Made by a program: the position numbers and the translations under genes. Below, piece after piece: positions 44,801 to 51,876 of a stretch of DNA of 64,000 nucleotides; the stretch's first letter is position 1; each line of letters starts with the position of its first letter. The notes beneath the pieces were generated by a model that saw nothing but the letters and a program-made list of their open reading frames with translations, did no database searches and had not been told where the DNA came from. Where the stretch lies: contig NZ_JAUSCJ010000039.1 in assembly GCF_030651185.1 (NCBI RefSeq), positions 1 to 64,000 on the forward strand, written 5' to 3'. The DNA comes from Phenylobacterium sp. Lineage in GTDB: Bacteria > Pseudomonadota > Alphaproteobacteria > Caulobacterales > Caulobacteraceae.

Positions 44801-47603
44801 GGCCGGTAAGCTGCGCGGCCGTGAGGCTCGCGAGCTGAGCGGCGGTCATGTCGTCCACCTCCTCAGCGCCGAAGCCCTTGATCTGGTTGGCGGTGAGCGC
44901 CGCCACCTGGGTCGCGGAGAAGGTGGCGAACTGGCTGGCGGTCAGGGCCGCAAGCGCGGTGCTGGTCAGGCCGCGCATCTGGGTCGCACCCAGGGCGCCG
45001 AGCTGGGTGGTCGACAGGACCGCGACCTGATCCTCCGACAGGGCCCCGACCTGGGCGGTGGAGAGGCTGGCGAGCTGGCTGGCGGTCAGGCCCGCCACCT
45101 CGTCGAGGGTCAGGCCACCAATGACGCTGGCGGTCAGGGCCGCGACCTGGGTTTCAGAGAAGGCGGCGAATTGGCCGCTCGTCAGCCCGGCCGCCGTGGT
45201 GGTGGTGAAGCCCTTGAGCTGGACCGTGGTCAACGCCTCGAGCTGGGTCGTCGACAGCGACCCGATCTGCTCGGGCGTCAGGGAGCCGATGCTGGTGGCC
45301 GTCAGGCCGCGGACCTGGGTGGTGGTCAGGGCCGAGATCTGCTGCTGGGTGAAGGCGGCCACCTGGGTCCCGGAGAGAGAAGCCAGTTCCGGCGCGGTCA
45401 GGGCCTGGAGCTGTGTCTCGGCCAGGGCCGCGATCTGGGTGTCGACCAGGCCCTGGAGCTGGAAGACCGACAGCTTGGCGATCTGGGTCGTGGTCAGCGC
45501 CCCGAGCTGATCGGTGCGCAGCTGGCCCATATTGGTGGCGGTCAGGCCATTGAAGGTCTGAGGCGTCATGGCGGCGATCTGGGTCGTGGCCAGGGCCTCG
45601 ACCTGGGCGGCGGTGAAGGCGGCGATCTGAGTGGCCGCCATACCGCTCACCTGGGTGGTGCTCAGGGTGGCCACCTGGCTGCTGGTCAGGGCCTGGATCT
45701 GCCCCGCGCCGAGGGCCGCGATCTGGGTGGCCGATAGGGCCGCCAGCTGGTCGGCGGTCAGGGCGGCCAGATCGGAGGCGGCGATGCCCTTCATCTGCAA
45801 GGCGCTGAGCACGGACAGCTGGGTCGCCTGTAGGCTGGCGGCCTGGGTGGTGGAGAGGCCGCCCAGCTGGACCGCCGTCAGGGCGCGAACCTGGGTGGTG
45901 GTCAGGGCGCCGATGTCGTCGGCGGTCAGGCCGGTGATCGCCGTGGCCGAGAGGTTGGCGATCTGGATATTGCTGAGCGCCGCCAGTTGTTCGGGGCTCA
46001 GGGCGCTGGCCTCGGTGGCGGTGAGGCCGCGGACCTGGGTGGCGGTCAGGGCCGCAACCTGGCTCACCGACATGGCTTCGATCTGGGTGTCGGACAGCGC
46101 GCCGACGGCGGCGGCCGAGAGGCCCTTGATCTGGGTGGTCGTCAGGGCCGCGATCTGCGTTTCGGTGAACGCCGCCGCCTGGGTGGCGGTCAGGCCGGTC
46201 ATGCCGGTGGCGGTCAGGGCGGCGAGCTGAGTGTCGGCAAGGGCGGGAAGCTGCGTGGCGCTCAGGCCGCGGACCTGCATCGGCGCCAGCTGCCCGACCT
46301 GCGTGACGGTAAGCGCTCCCAGTTGCTCGGCGCTCAGACCCGCCATGTTGATGGCGGTGAGGCCGGAGAGGCCCGCGACCGTCAGCTGCGGAATCTGTTC
46401 AGGCGTCAGGGCGCCGACCTGGGTGGCGGTCATCGCCGTCATTTCGGCGGCGGTCAGACCCTTTATCTGGGTCGCGCTCAGGGACCCGATCTGCTCAGGG
46501 CTCAGCGCTCGGATCTGGCTGGCGGTGAAGGCGCCCATCTGCAGCGCGCTGAAGGCCCCAAGCTGAACGGCGTCGAGGGACGCGGTGTCGGCGGCGTCGA
46601 AGCCCCGGATCTGGGTGACCGACAGCGCCGACATCTGAGTGGCCGACAGGGCGTCGATCTGGTCGACGGAGAGCGCGCCCAAGGCCGCCGGTGTCAGGCT
46701 CCTGATCTGGCCTGCGGAGAGCGCGCCCACCTGCTCCTGGGAGAGGGCCGCCACCTGGTTGGCGGTGAGGGCGCTGATGCCGATCGCGGTCAGGGCCGCC
46801 AGCTGGGTGTCGGCCAGGCCTGTGATCTGGGTGGCGGTCAGACCTCGGGCCTGGTGGAACGAGAGCCGGCCGATCTGGGTGGGGGTCAGGGCGCCGAGCT
46901 GCTCGCTGCTGAGACTGGCGATGCCGGCGGGAGTGACGCCAAGGAATCCGCCGACCGACAGGGCCGGGATCTGCTCCGGCGTCAGGGCGCTGACCTGGGT
47001 CGTGGTCATCACCCCGAGTTCGGCCGCGGTGAGGCCCTTGACCTGGGTGGTGCTGAGCGCGGCGATCTGGGTCGTGCTGAGGGCCTTGACCTGGGTCGGC
47101 GTCAGGGCCCCGACCTGGCTGGCGCTGAGCGCCGCGAACTGCTCGTCGTCGAGGCCCGCGACCTCGGTGGCGGTGAAGCCCCTGACCTGGGTGACGCTCA
47201 TCGCGGCGATCTGGGTCGCGGAGAAGGCGTCGATCTGGTCGGCGGTCATCCCCGCCAGTTCCGCGGTGGTGAGGCCCTTGATCTGGGTGAGGCTGAAGGC
47301 GGCGATGTCCTCGGGCTCGAAGCCTCGGACCTGGGTGGCGTTGAAGGCGGCCAGCTGGGCGGCGCTGAAGACGATCTGGCTGGTGGTCAGGGCGCGGATC
47401 TGGGTGGCCGCCAGCGCGGTGACCTGCTTGGTGGACAGCGCCTGAAGCTGGGTGCCGGCCAGGGCCTCAATCCCCGTCTCCGTCAGGGCATTGATCTGGC
47501 TGAAGTTCAGCGCGGCCATGTCGGCTCGCGTCAGGGACTCCAGTTCCTGCCGCGACAGGCCGGCGATCTGGGCCGGGCTGTAGGAGGTGATGGGGGAGAT
47601 CAC
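41853..47603 (-). CDS. Giant octapeptide-repeat protein, 1916 codons
   Basis: From GTG 47603. After an 8-residue lead (MISPITSY) come about 238 tandem octads to residue 1911, then QAGSS. The octad is [ST]-x-x-Q-[IVL]-x-[AG]-[LMF], for example STTQIAAL, TPEQIPAL, SATQLAAL-type units. Lengths fit 237 octads plus one of 7 residues (TTSQIVF, residues 73-79), so the register slips only once. I see no Cys or Trp, little Lys, no signal peptide, membrane segment or known domain. [ST]-x-x-[QE] after Leu matches a helix capping box with a hydrophobic staple, so each octad may be a short helix and the whole a solenoid. I do not recognise a family. A structural, adhesive or surface role is a guess. Confidence 0.8.
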   Translation of the reverse strand: MISPITSYSPAQIAGLSRQELESLTRADMAALNFSQINALTETGIEALAGTQLQALSTKQVTALAATQIRALTTSQIVFSAAQLAAFNATQVRGFEPEDIAAFSLTQIKGLTTAELAGMTADQIDAFSATQIAAMSVTQVRGFTATEVAGLDDEQFAALSASQVGALTPTQVKALSTTQIAALSTTQVKGLTAAELGVMTTTQVSALTPEQIPALSVGGFLGVTPAGIASLSSEQLGALTPTQIGRLSFHQARGLTATQITGLADTQLAALTAIGISALTANQVAALSQEQVGALSAGQIRSLTPAALGALSVDQIDALSATQMSALSVTQIRGFDAADTASLDAVQLGAFSALQMGAFTASQIRALSPEQIGSLSATQIKGLTAAEMTAMTATQVGALTPEQIPQLTVAGLSGLTAINMAGLSAEQLGALTVTQVGQLAPMQVRGLSATQLPALADTQLAALTATGMTGLTATQAAAFTETQIAALTTTQIKGLSAAAVGALSDTQIEAMSVSQVAALTATQVRGLTATEASALSPEQLAALSNIQIANLSATAITGLTADDIGALTTTQVRALTAVQLGGLSTTQAASLQATQLSVLSALQMKGIAASDLAALTADQLAALSATQIAALGAGQIQALTSSQVATLSTTQVSGMAATQIAAFTAAQVEALATTQIAAMTPQTFNGLTATNMGQLRTDQLGALTTTQIAKLSVFQLQGLVDTQIAALAETQLQALTAPELASLSGTQVAAFTQQQISALTTTQVRGLTATSIGSLTPEQIGSLSTTQLEALTTVQLKGFTTTTAAGLTSGQFAAFSETQVAALTASVIGGLTLDEVAGLTASQLASLSTAQVGALSEDQVAVLSTTQLGALGATQMRGLTSTALAALTASQFATFSATQVAALTANQIKGFGAEEVDDMTAAQLASLTAAQLTGLSATAMSALSTTDVAALTTTQIKGLGATTLAAFSSEQLGALSTTQVTSLSVAQVRALTEELVQALTAEQIAALQTSQVAAINPTAIAGLSPEDIAGLSSTQVGALVAAQIQALSGDQVEALTTTQIAGLTALQLKGLTSTSLGALSIAQFAALSASQIGALTSAAIGGLSLDQIEALTTTQLDAFKTTEMAGLTDSQVAAMSAAQVASLEASQIGALTATAMAGLSVTEIGALTDTQIDALTATQLAALSADQIKGFSTAQLDGLTAKQVVGLNATNLGALSNEQIAALTPSQVAALSATAIGGLTPTQIAALTATQIDALKAPAIAGLTSTQMAAMTADQISGLEATQIAALSASAITGLSATDIGGFTGAQVAALSATQMAALSEDQVDGFSATQLGGLTARQVAGLSATAISGLAPASIAAFTTTQVSALADTQVAALTADNVQAMTAAQIAALSTSGVAGLASTHVAVLNATQMAAFTPTEIAALSATAVSGLTATQIAGLSKPQLGAMTSGQIAAISTESIVGLTATEIAGLSLTQFSSLTATQVGAFTPTQVASLTASQVSALTPAEVSGLTPTHIAALTPTQFAALSATQLSAMSATGITGLTPTEIAGLTKTQLTSFNATQIGALTSTQFATLSQTQLSDLTATEVSGLTATHVASLTPTQIAAMSTTHIAALSASGVSGLTADQVPALSATQIAAFTATEVAALSAGAISGLSTEDLTGLTSTQFAALTPEQVRALSTTQVAGLGTTQVGLLDASDVGSLTPTQIAALTSTSFGALTPTQIKALSTAGITGLTESQITQMTLTQLGGLTTEQIGALTTTEIGYLTGAGLAAMTVTQLSGLVRMQLRALSESQFDALTETQVSSLSGTQIANLESTDLNGFEPTQFEALTSTQVGSLTPTQLNSLNGTMMSSFTDRQLMGLTVTQVASLSITSISALTPRELMALNGTQIDAFTPTQMASITPEQLAAMQAGSS
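41871..47579 (-). repeat. About 238 tandem 24-base coding repeats
   Basis: The octads are encoded by degenerate 24-base units, read on the plus strand as variants of GATCTGGGTGGCGGTCAGG. The block is continuous except for one 21-base unit at 47367-47387. Blocks also repeat at higher order: octads at residues 192-287 (46743-47030) match those at 384-479 (46167-46454), an offset of 24 octads or 576 bases. Confidence 0.9.
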
Positions 47604-47683
47604 TGGGGCGATCCCCCCGACAAGGCGAGACGACGCGCACCCCGGGGGGCGGTCAGGTCATCGTTCTTGCACTGGTGGTTCAT
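47600..47683 (-). CDS. Candidate 27-codon upstream ORF coupled to the giant repeat gene
   Basis: On the minus strand ATG 47683 has GAAGG 5 bases upstream and opens a 27-residue peptide (MNHQCKNDDLTAPRGARRLA, then LSGGSPQ). Its TGA overlaps the GTG start of the repeat gene in GTGA. This suggests translational coupling of the long gene, which has only a poor ribosome site of its own. Too short to judge by codon use. Confidence 0.45.
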   Translation of the reverse strand: MNHQCKNDDLTAPRGARRLALSGGSPQ

Positions 47684-47918
47684 GCCGACCTTCACGCGGA
47701 ACGCTTCAACTCGCGCCCGTTAACCCTATGTGCAAAGGCTGTGCCTGCCGGTTCGTCCTAAAATTTCATGAGGAAAAACAATGGATTGATACGGATCTCG
47801 CCGTGCCGATCCGGGGCAGGTTTTGCCGGGCGGCGCCGCTTCTACCCAACGACAGGTTGCGGCCGTCCGGGCCGGAGGCCGGCAAGATCCAGCGCGACAA
47901 GGTCCGCGCCCGGGAGAT
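47604..47918. other. Intergenic region upstream of the giant repeat gene
   Basis: About 315 bases between the repeat gene and the GNAT gene. It holds the small upstream ORF. An AT-rich patch at 47755-47800 stands out from the GC-rich surroundings and is the best candidate for the repeat gene promoter. Two GC-rich runs (CCCCCCGGGG, 47637-47649, and GGGGGGATCGCCCC on the minus strand) could fold in the mRNA. Confidence 0.5.
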
Positions 47919-48431
47919 CTAGCTCGGCCGCTGTTTCCGCAGCGGGCGGACGAAGCTGGTCTCCGAGGCCGTAAAACCGGTCGCTTCGGCGAAGGCGCGC
48001 AGGCTGGCGTGTTCCGGCGCCGCCGACAGCGCCAGATCGCCACATCCGGCGCTGCGGGCGGCCTGGGAGGCGGCTTTCAGCAGCAGGCGTCCTATGCCCC
48101 GGCGCCGGGCCTCCGGGCCGACCAGCAAGGCCCCGACGAAGGCGGTGGGCAGGTCGGCCAGCAGGGTCTGGCGCGGATGGAAGACGATGATTCCGCTGGG
48201 CGGGCCCCATTCGACGGCCAGCAGCACGGTGGCCCGCTCTACCCGCAGGCGCTCCAGCCGCGCCGTGATGGCGGCGGCGGTTCCCGGCAGGCCGGCGGCC
48301 TGCAGCAGCTCGGCGACGCCTGGGGCATCGACGCTGTCGGCGGCGCGAATCTCAAGGCCAAACCGGCTCGCCAAACCACCGTGCTCCAGGCGCGACCGGG
48401 TCCGCGCGGTTCCGATATAGGCCCTGCGCAC
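47919..48431 (-). CDS. GNAT-family N-acetyltransferase
   Basis: Up to 170 residues from GTG 48431; the true start may lie further in, near LEIRAADSVDA. AFVGALLVGPEARRRGIGRLLLKAA is the acetyl-CoA binding motif A (R/Q-x-x-G-x-G/A), and LSAAPEHASLRAFAEATGF is the C-terminal motif B. It should acetylate an amine; the substrate is unknown. Last gene of the minus-strand run that includes the TonB system. Confidence 0.8.
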   Translation of the reverse strand: MRRAYIGTARTRSRLEHGGLASRFGLEIRAADSVDAPGVAELLQAAGLPGTAAAITARLERLRVERATVLLAVEWGPPSGIIVFHPRQTLLADLPTAFVGALLVGPEARRRGIGRLLLKAASQAARSAGCGDLALSAAPEHASLRAFAEATGFTASETSFVRPLRKQRPS

Positions 48432-48470
48432 TCGCCCGTCGCGGCCCGGATCCTCTGCAAACCCGGAGCT

Positions 48471-48920
48471 TCAAGGACGCCGCAGGAAACGGATCAGCCG
48501 GTGGAAGCCGTAGATGACCGGCAGGGCCAGGCCCGCGATCCAGTGGGTGGGCGACAACAGCCCCCAGGCCCCGTCGTCCCCGGCATAGATCAGAAGGTAG
48601 CCGCTGAGCGTCAGGGCCAACAGCCAGGTCAACAGGACGGAGCCGGACCAACGGCGCCGGCCGCTCTGCCAGGCCCTGATGATGTGCAGTCCGCACAGCA
48701 GGCCGATCAGCCACAGGGCGGCGAAGGCGAACAGGCCGTGCAGCCGCAGCCACCAGGGCTCCAGCAGGTGCGGTTCCGGTCCCCAGGGGCCGGGCCGGCG
48801 CAGGTAGTAATGGAAGATCAGCCACAGGCCGCCGGACGCCCACAGTCCGGCCCCGACCAGGGCGATGGTCAGCTTGGTGCGCGAGCCGAGCCGGAGGGGC
48901 GTCGCGGGCGGCGTCTGCAT
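48471..48920 (-). CDS. Four-helix membrane protein with conserved histidines
   Basis: 149 residues with four membrane helices (about 18-38, 58-78, 92-112, 125-145). Histidines lie at or near the helices: HYYL, LHGLFAF, CGLHIIRAW, SPTHWIAG and YGFHRLIRFL, a layout that suggests b-type haem ligation as in small cytochrome b-like or DUF4405-like proteins. It follows the PepSY gene by 4 bases in the ExbB-ExbD-TonB run, so a role in reducing or moving iron is plausible. Family not firmly identified. Confidence 0.72.
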   Translation of the reverse strand: MQTPPATPLRLGSRTKLTIALVGAGLWASGGLWLIFHYYLRRPGPWGPEPHLLEPWWLRLHGLFAFAALWLIGLLCGLHIIRAWQSGRRRWSGSVLLTWLLALTLSGYLLIYAGDDGAWGLLSPTHWIAGLALPVIYGFHRLIRFLRRP

Positions 48921-48924
48921 GTCG

Positions 48925-49203
48925 TCAGGGCTGGACGGCGACGCGCGCCAGGGTCTTCGGATCGAAGAAGGCTTCTACCGGACGGCCCTTCTCGTCGAAG
49001 CCGTAGACCTCGTAGCAGCCGTTGAACATCTGCAGCTTGCGGACCACCCAGCCCTTGCTCTTCAGCAGTTGCACGAGTTCGGCGGTCGGCTTGCGCTCGG
49101 CCCGGCTGGCGGCGGGGCAGGACACATTGCCGTCGGCGAGCGCCACATCCGCGGCGGCCAGGGAGAGGGCGGCGACGGCGAGGCAGAGAATCTTCTTCAT
49201 CAT
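48925..49203 (-). CDS. Periplasmic PepSY-domain protein
   Basis: 92 residues from ATG 49203 (or the next codon, also ATG). MKKILCLAVAALSLAAADVALA is a Sec signal. The mature part, about 70 residues, has the PepSY pattern: AELVQLLKSKGWVVRKLQMFNGCYEVYGFDEKGRPVEAFFDPKTL. Two cysteines (SCPA and NGCYEV) may pair. PepSY proteins often accompany haem or iron reductases. Here it lies between exbD and the His-rich membrane protein gene. Confidence 0.82.
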   Translation of the reverse strand: MMKKILCLAVAALSLAAADVALADGNVSCPAASRAERKPTAELVQLLKSKGWVVRKLQMFNGCYEVYGFDEKGRPVEAFFDPKTLARVAVQP

Positions 49204-49214
49204 CGGCTCCAGGG

Positions 49215-49676
49215 TCAGGGTTGCGGAACAGGCGTGGGCGCCTGGATGTCGGTGGTCACCGCGCCGGACGGATCGGTGACGAAGCCCACCTTGGCGACCC
49301 CGGCCTTGCTGGCCTCGCTCATCACGTCGGCCAGGATCTCGTACTGGGTGCGACGGTCGATGCGCAGGTGCAGTTCGGGGGGCTTGGCCTTGGCGCCGGC
49401 GGCGGCGAACCGCTGCAGCATCTGGTCGTGGTTGATCTTGTCGCCGTCCCAATAGAGCTGGCCTGTGGCGTCGATGGCGAACTGGATGGCCGGCTCCCGC
49501 GACTCGTCCGGCGCGCTGACAGCCTTGGGCAGGTCGATCTTCACCGAGTTGGTCAGCAGGGGCGCGGTCACGATGAAGATGACCAGCAGCACCAGCATGA
49601 TGTCCACCAGCGGGATCACGTTGATCTCCGCCATGGGCGAATTCCTGCGCCCGCTATCGAAGCCGCCGAACGCCAT
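49215..49676 (-). CDS. exbD: Biopolymer transport protein ExbD
   Basis: 153 residues. MAEINVIPLVDIMLVLLVIFIVTAP has the single membrane helix with the essential Asp (near residue 25) that carries protons, followed by a periplasmic ExbD/TolR domain (LHLRIDRRTQYEILADVMSEASKAGVAKVGFVT). It works with ExbB to energise TonB. Starts 2 bases after the exbB stop. Confidence 0.93.
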   Translation of the reverse strand: MAFGGFDSGRRNSPMAEINVIPLVDIMLVLLVIFIVTAPLLTNSVKIDLPKAVSAPDESREPAIQFAIDATGQLYWDGDKINHDQMLQRFAAAGAKAKPPELHLRIDRRTQYEILADVMSEASKAGVAKVGFVTDPSGAVTTDIQAPTPVPQP

Positions 49677-49678
49677 CC

Positions 49679-50413
49679 CTAGGCGTCCTGGGTCGCGCGG
49701 GCGCGGCGGGGCGCGGCGGGCGGTTCGGTGGAGCCCACCTTCGCGCCGGTGACCAGGAAGGTGAAGAGGTCGTGGGCGAAGCCGTCGAGGCGGGCGAGCG
49801 TGATGCGGTTGCTGCGGACGATGAAGTTGTAGCCGAGCACCGCCGGGATCGCGACGGCCAGGCCGATGGCGGTCATGATCAGCGCCTCGCCGACGGGGCC
49901 GGCGACCTTGTCCAGCGTGCCCGAGCCAGACCGGCTGATGGCCAGCAGGGCGTGGTAGATGCCCCAGACGGTGCCCAGCAGGCCGACGAAGGGCGCGGTG
50001 GCCCCGATTGAGGCCAGGACCGTCAGGCCGGACTCCATATCCGAGGTCTCCTCGTCGATGGTGCGGCGCAGGGCGCGGGTCAGGAACTCGGTGGGGGTCC
50101 CGGCCTCATTGAGGCGGTGGGCGGCGTGGCGCTCATGGTGCTGGGCGGCGACGATGCCCTGCTGGGCCAGGTGGGCGAAGGCGTTGTCGGGGGACTTGCC
50201 GTCCAGTTCGCGGCCGACGACCTCGATCGATGGGGCGTTCCAGAAGAACTTCAGGAACTTTTCCGACCGGCGACGCGCCTGGGCGCCGCTCATCGACTTG
50301 GTGACGATGAGGTACCAGCTGGTGAGCGAGGCGCCCGCCATCAGGACCAGAATCGTCTTGGCCACCCAGTCGGCCTGGGCAAGGAAATGGCTAAAGCCTT
50401 GGGCGTCTTCCAT
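49679..50413 (-). CDS. exbB: TonB-system proton channel ExbB
   Basis: 244 residues. Three membrane helices: one near residues 17-37 and two in the conserved half, SGLTVLASIGATAPFVGLLGTVWGIYHAL and VGEALIMTAIGLAVAIPAVLGYNFI, the MotA/TolQ/ExbB signature. Forms the pentameric inner-membrane motor with ExbD. Sits between tonB (9 bases upstream) and exbD. Confidence 0.93.
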   Translation of the reverse strand: MEDAQGFSHFLAQADWVAKTILVLMAGASLTSWYLIVTKSMSGAQARRRSEKFLKFFWNAPSIEVVGRELDGKSPDNAFAHLAQQGIVAAQHHERHAAHRLNEAGTPTEFLTRALRRTIDEETSDMESGLTVLASIGATAPFVGLLGTVWGIYHALLAISRSGSGTLDKVAGPVGEALIMTAIGLAVAIPAVLGYNFIVRSNRITLARLDGFAHDLFTFLVTGAKVGSTEPPAAPRRARATQDA

Positions 50414-50422
50414 GTTGGTCTT

Positions 50423-51118
50423 TCAGCGATTCAGCGAGAATTCCATGGGCACGATCACCCATGCGGAGACCGCGCGGTCCCCCTGTTTGGCGGGCGCGAA
50501 CTTGTAGCGTTTCTTCACGACGTCCATGGCCGCGGCGTCCAGTTCAGGCCAGCCGCTGGAGCGGTCCAGCAGCACCTGGGTCGGGGCGCCCTCGGGGCTC
50601 ACCTGGACGCGCAGGCGCAGGACGCCTTGCTCGCGCCGGCGGCGGGAGCCGATCGGGTAAACCGGGCTCGGATTCTTCAGATAGGCCGCGGTGAAGTTCG
50701 GCGGCGTGGTGGTCGCGGCGACCGGCGCGTTGGACGGCGCGGTGAGGCTCGGCGGGGCCGAAGGCGCGGGTTGAGCCGGGGCCTCCCGCGGGGGTTCGCG
50801 CTCCATGGGCGGGGCGGTCATGGGGGAGGCGGTCGGACGGGCCGTGGCCAGCATCTGCGTCTTGGGTGGCGGCGGGGTTGGGGTTGGCGGCTGCGGCGGC
50901 GTGGGCGCCGTGCTGGCCGGGGCCTCTGTGATGAAGCTGACCGAAAGTGTCGGCTCTGGCGGCGTGATCGGCGGGCGGAGCTGGGCTGCCACGAAGGCGC
51001 CGGCGAGGCCGGCATGCAGCGCCACGACGACGCCGACCGCCGTCGCGCGATGGCGGGCCGTTTCCTGGCCGCCGCGATAGGCGGGCGGACCGCCTGTCAT
51101 CGACGCCACTTGAACCAT
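50423..51118 (-). CDS. tonB: Energy transducer TonB
   Basis: 231 residues. A short cytoplasmic part is followed by one membrane helix (about 27-46), a long proline-rich spacer (PTPPQPPTPTPPPPK and similar, about 70-140), and a C-terminal TonB domain: YPIGSRRRREQGVLRLRVQVSPEGAPTQVLLDRSSGWPELDAAAMDVVKKRYKFAPA. It carries energy from ExbBD to outer-membrane receptors such as the siderophore receptor encoded 2 kb upstream. Confidence 0.93.
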   Translation of the reverse strand: MVQVASMTGGPPAYRGGQETARHRATAVGVVVALHAGLAGAFVAAQLRPPITPPEPTLSVSFITEAPASTAPTPPQPPTPTPPPPKTQMLATARPTASPMTAPPMEREPPREAPAQPAPSAPPSLTAPSNAPVAATTTPPNFTAAYLKNPSPVYPIGSRRRREQGVLRLRVQVSPEGAPTQVLLDRSSGWPELDAAAMDVVKKRYKFAPAKQGDRAVSAWVIVPMEFSLNR

Positions 51119-51192
51119 GGCGGTGTCTCTAGCTGAGAATGCGTCGTAATAAAAGCTCGGTGAGGGGCCTCTCGCGCCCTGTTTTCAAGCCG

Positions 51193-51876
51193 TTATGTGT
51201 CCGCCCACCGGCGAACCAGGTTGTGATAGACCCCGGTCAGCTTCAGCAGGTTCTCGTCCCCGGTCTTGGCCAGGGGCGTCAGGCCCTGGATCGCCTGGTC
51301 GAGGTCGAACAACAGGGTGCGCTGGCCCTCGTCGCCGACGAAGCTCTCGATCCAGAAAAACGAGGCGATCCGGGCGCCGCGGGTCACCGGGGTCACCCGA
51401 TGCAGGCTGCTGGCCGGATAGAGGATCATGTCGCCGGCTGGAAGCTTGACCGACTGGACCCCGAACGGGCCCTCGATCTCCAGCTCGCCGCCATCGTATT
51501 CGTCGGGCTCCGACAGGAACAGGGTCGCCGAAAGGTCGCTGCGCAGCATCAGCTCGCCGCGCGGTGTCCGCATCAGGGCGCTGTCGACATGGGCGCCATA
51601 GGCCCCGCCGCCGGCATAGCGGTTGAAGCGCGGCGGATAGATCTTGCTGGGCAGTGCGGCGGAGACGAACAGCGGGTTCGCGCCGATCCGGCGCAGGATA
51701 TCCTCCCCCAGGGCGACGCCGACGGGGTCGTCCTCGGCCAGTTGCTGGTTGGTCTTCTGGCTGCGCGCCAGGCCGCCCGCCGTCGCCGCGCCCTCCTGCC
51801 AGGCGCAGCCGTCGAGACGCGCTCGGAAGGCGCCGACCTCACCCTTGTCCAGAACGCCTTCGATAGCGATCAGCAT
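51193..51876 (-). CDS. piuC: PiuC-type Fe(II)/2-oxoglutarate dioxygenase (PKHD-type hydroxylase)
   Basis: 227 residues from ATG 51876, which overlaps the stop of the upstream oxidase gene (TGATG). Y-GAHVDSAL gives the HxD pair near residue 95, [23 protein letters not shown] gives the distal His and the arginine for 2-oxoglutarate, and [17 protein letters not shown] is the typical PKHD lead. PiuC (YbiX) homologues are encoded beside catecholate siderophore receptors, as here. The substrate is not known. Confidence 0.9.
   Translation of the reverse strand: MLIAIEGVLDKGEVGAFRARLDGCAWQEGAATAGGLARSQKTNQQLAEDDPVGVALGEDILRRIGANPLFVSAALPSKIYPPRFNRYAGGGAYGAHVDSALMRTPRGELMLRSDLSATLFLSEPDEYDGGELEIEGPFGVQSVKLPAGDMILYPASSLHRVTPVTRGARIASFFWIESFVGDEGQRTLLFDLDQAIQGLTPLAKTGDENLLKLTGVYHNLVRRWADT

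Noticed and set aside
41871-47579. CRISPR-like array
   Set aside because: The 24-base units are directly adjacent with no spacers and keep one protein frame, so this is a coding tandem repeat.
41872-47723. Several long plus-strand open frames over the octad gene
   Set aside because: They are antisense shadows of the 24-base repeat, which lacks stops in more than one frame. Their translations are Val/Trp/Arg or Gly/Leu/Asp-rich repeats with no starts or motifs.
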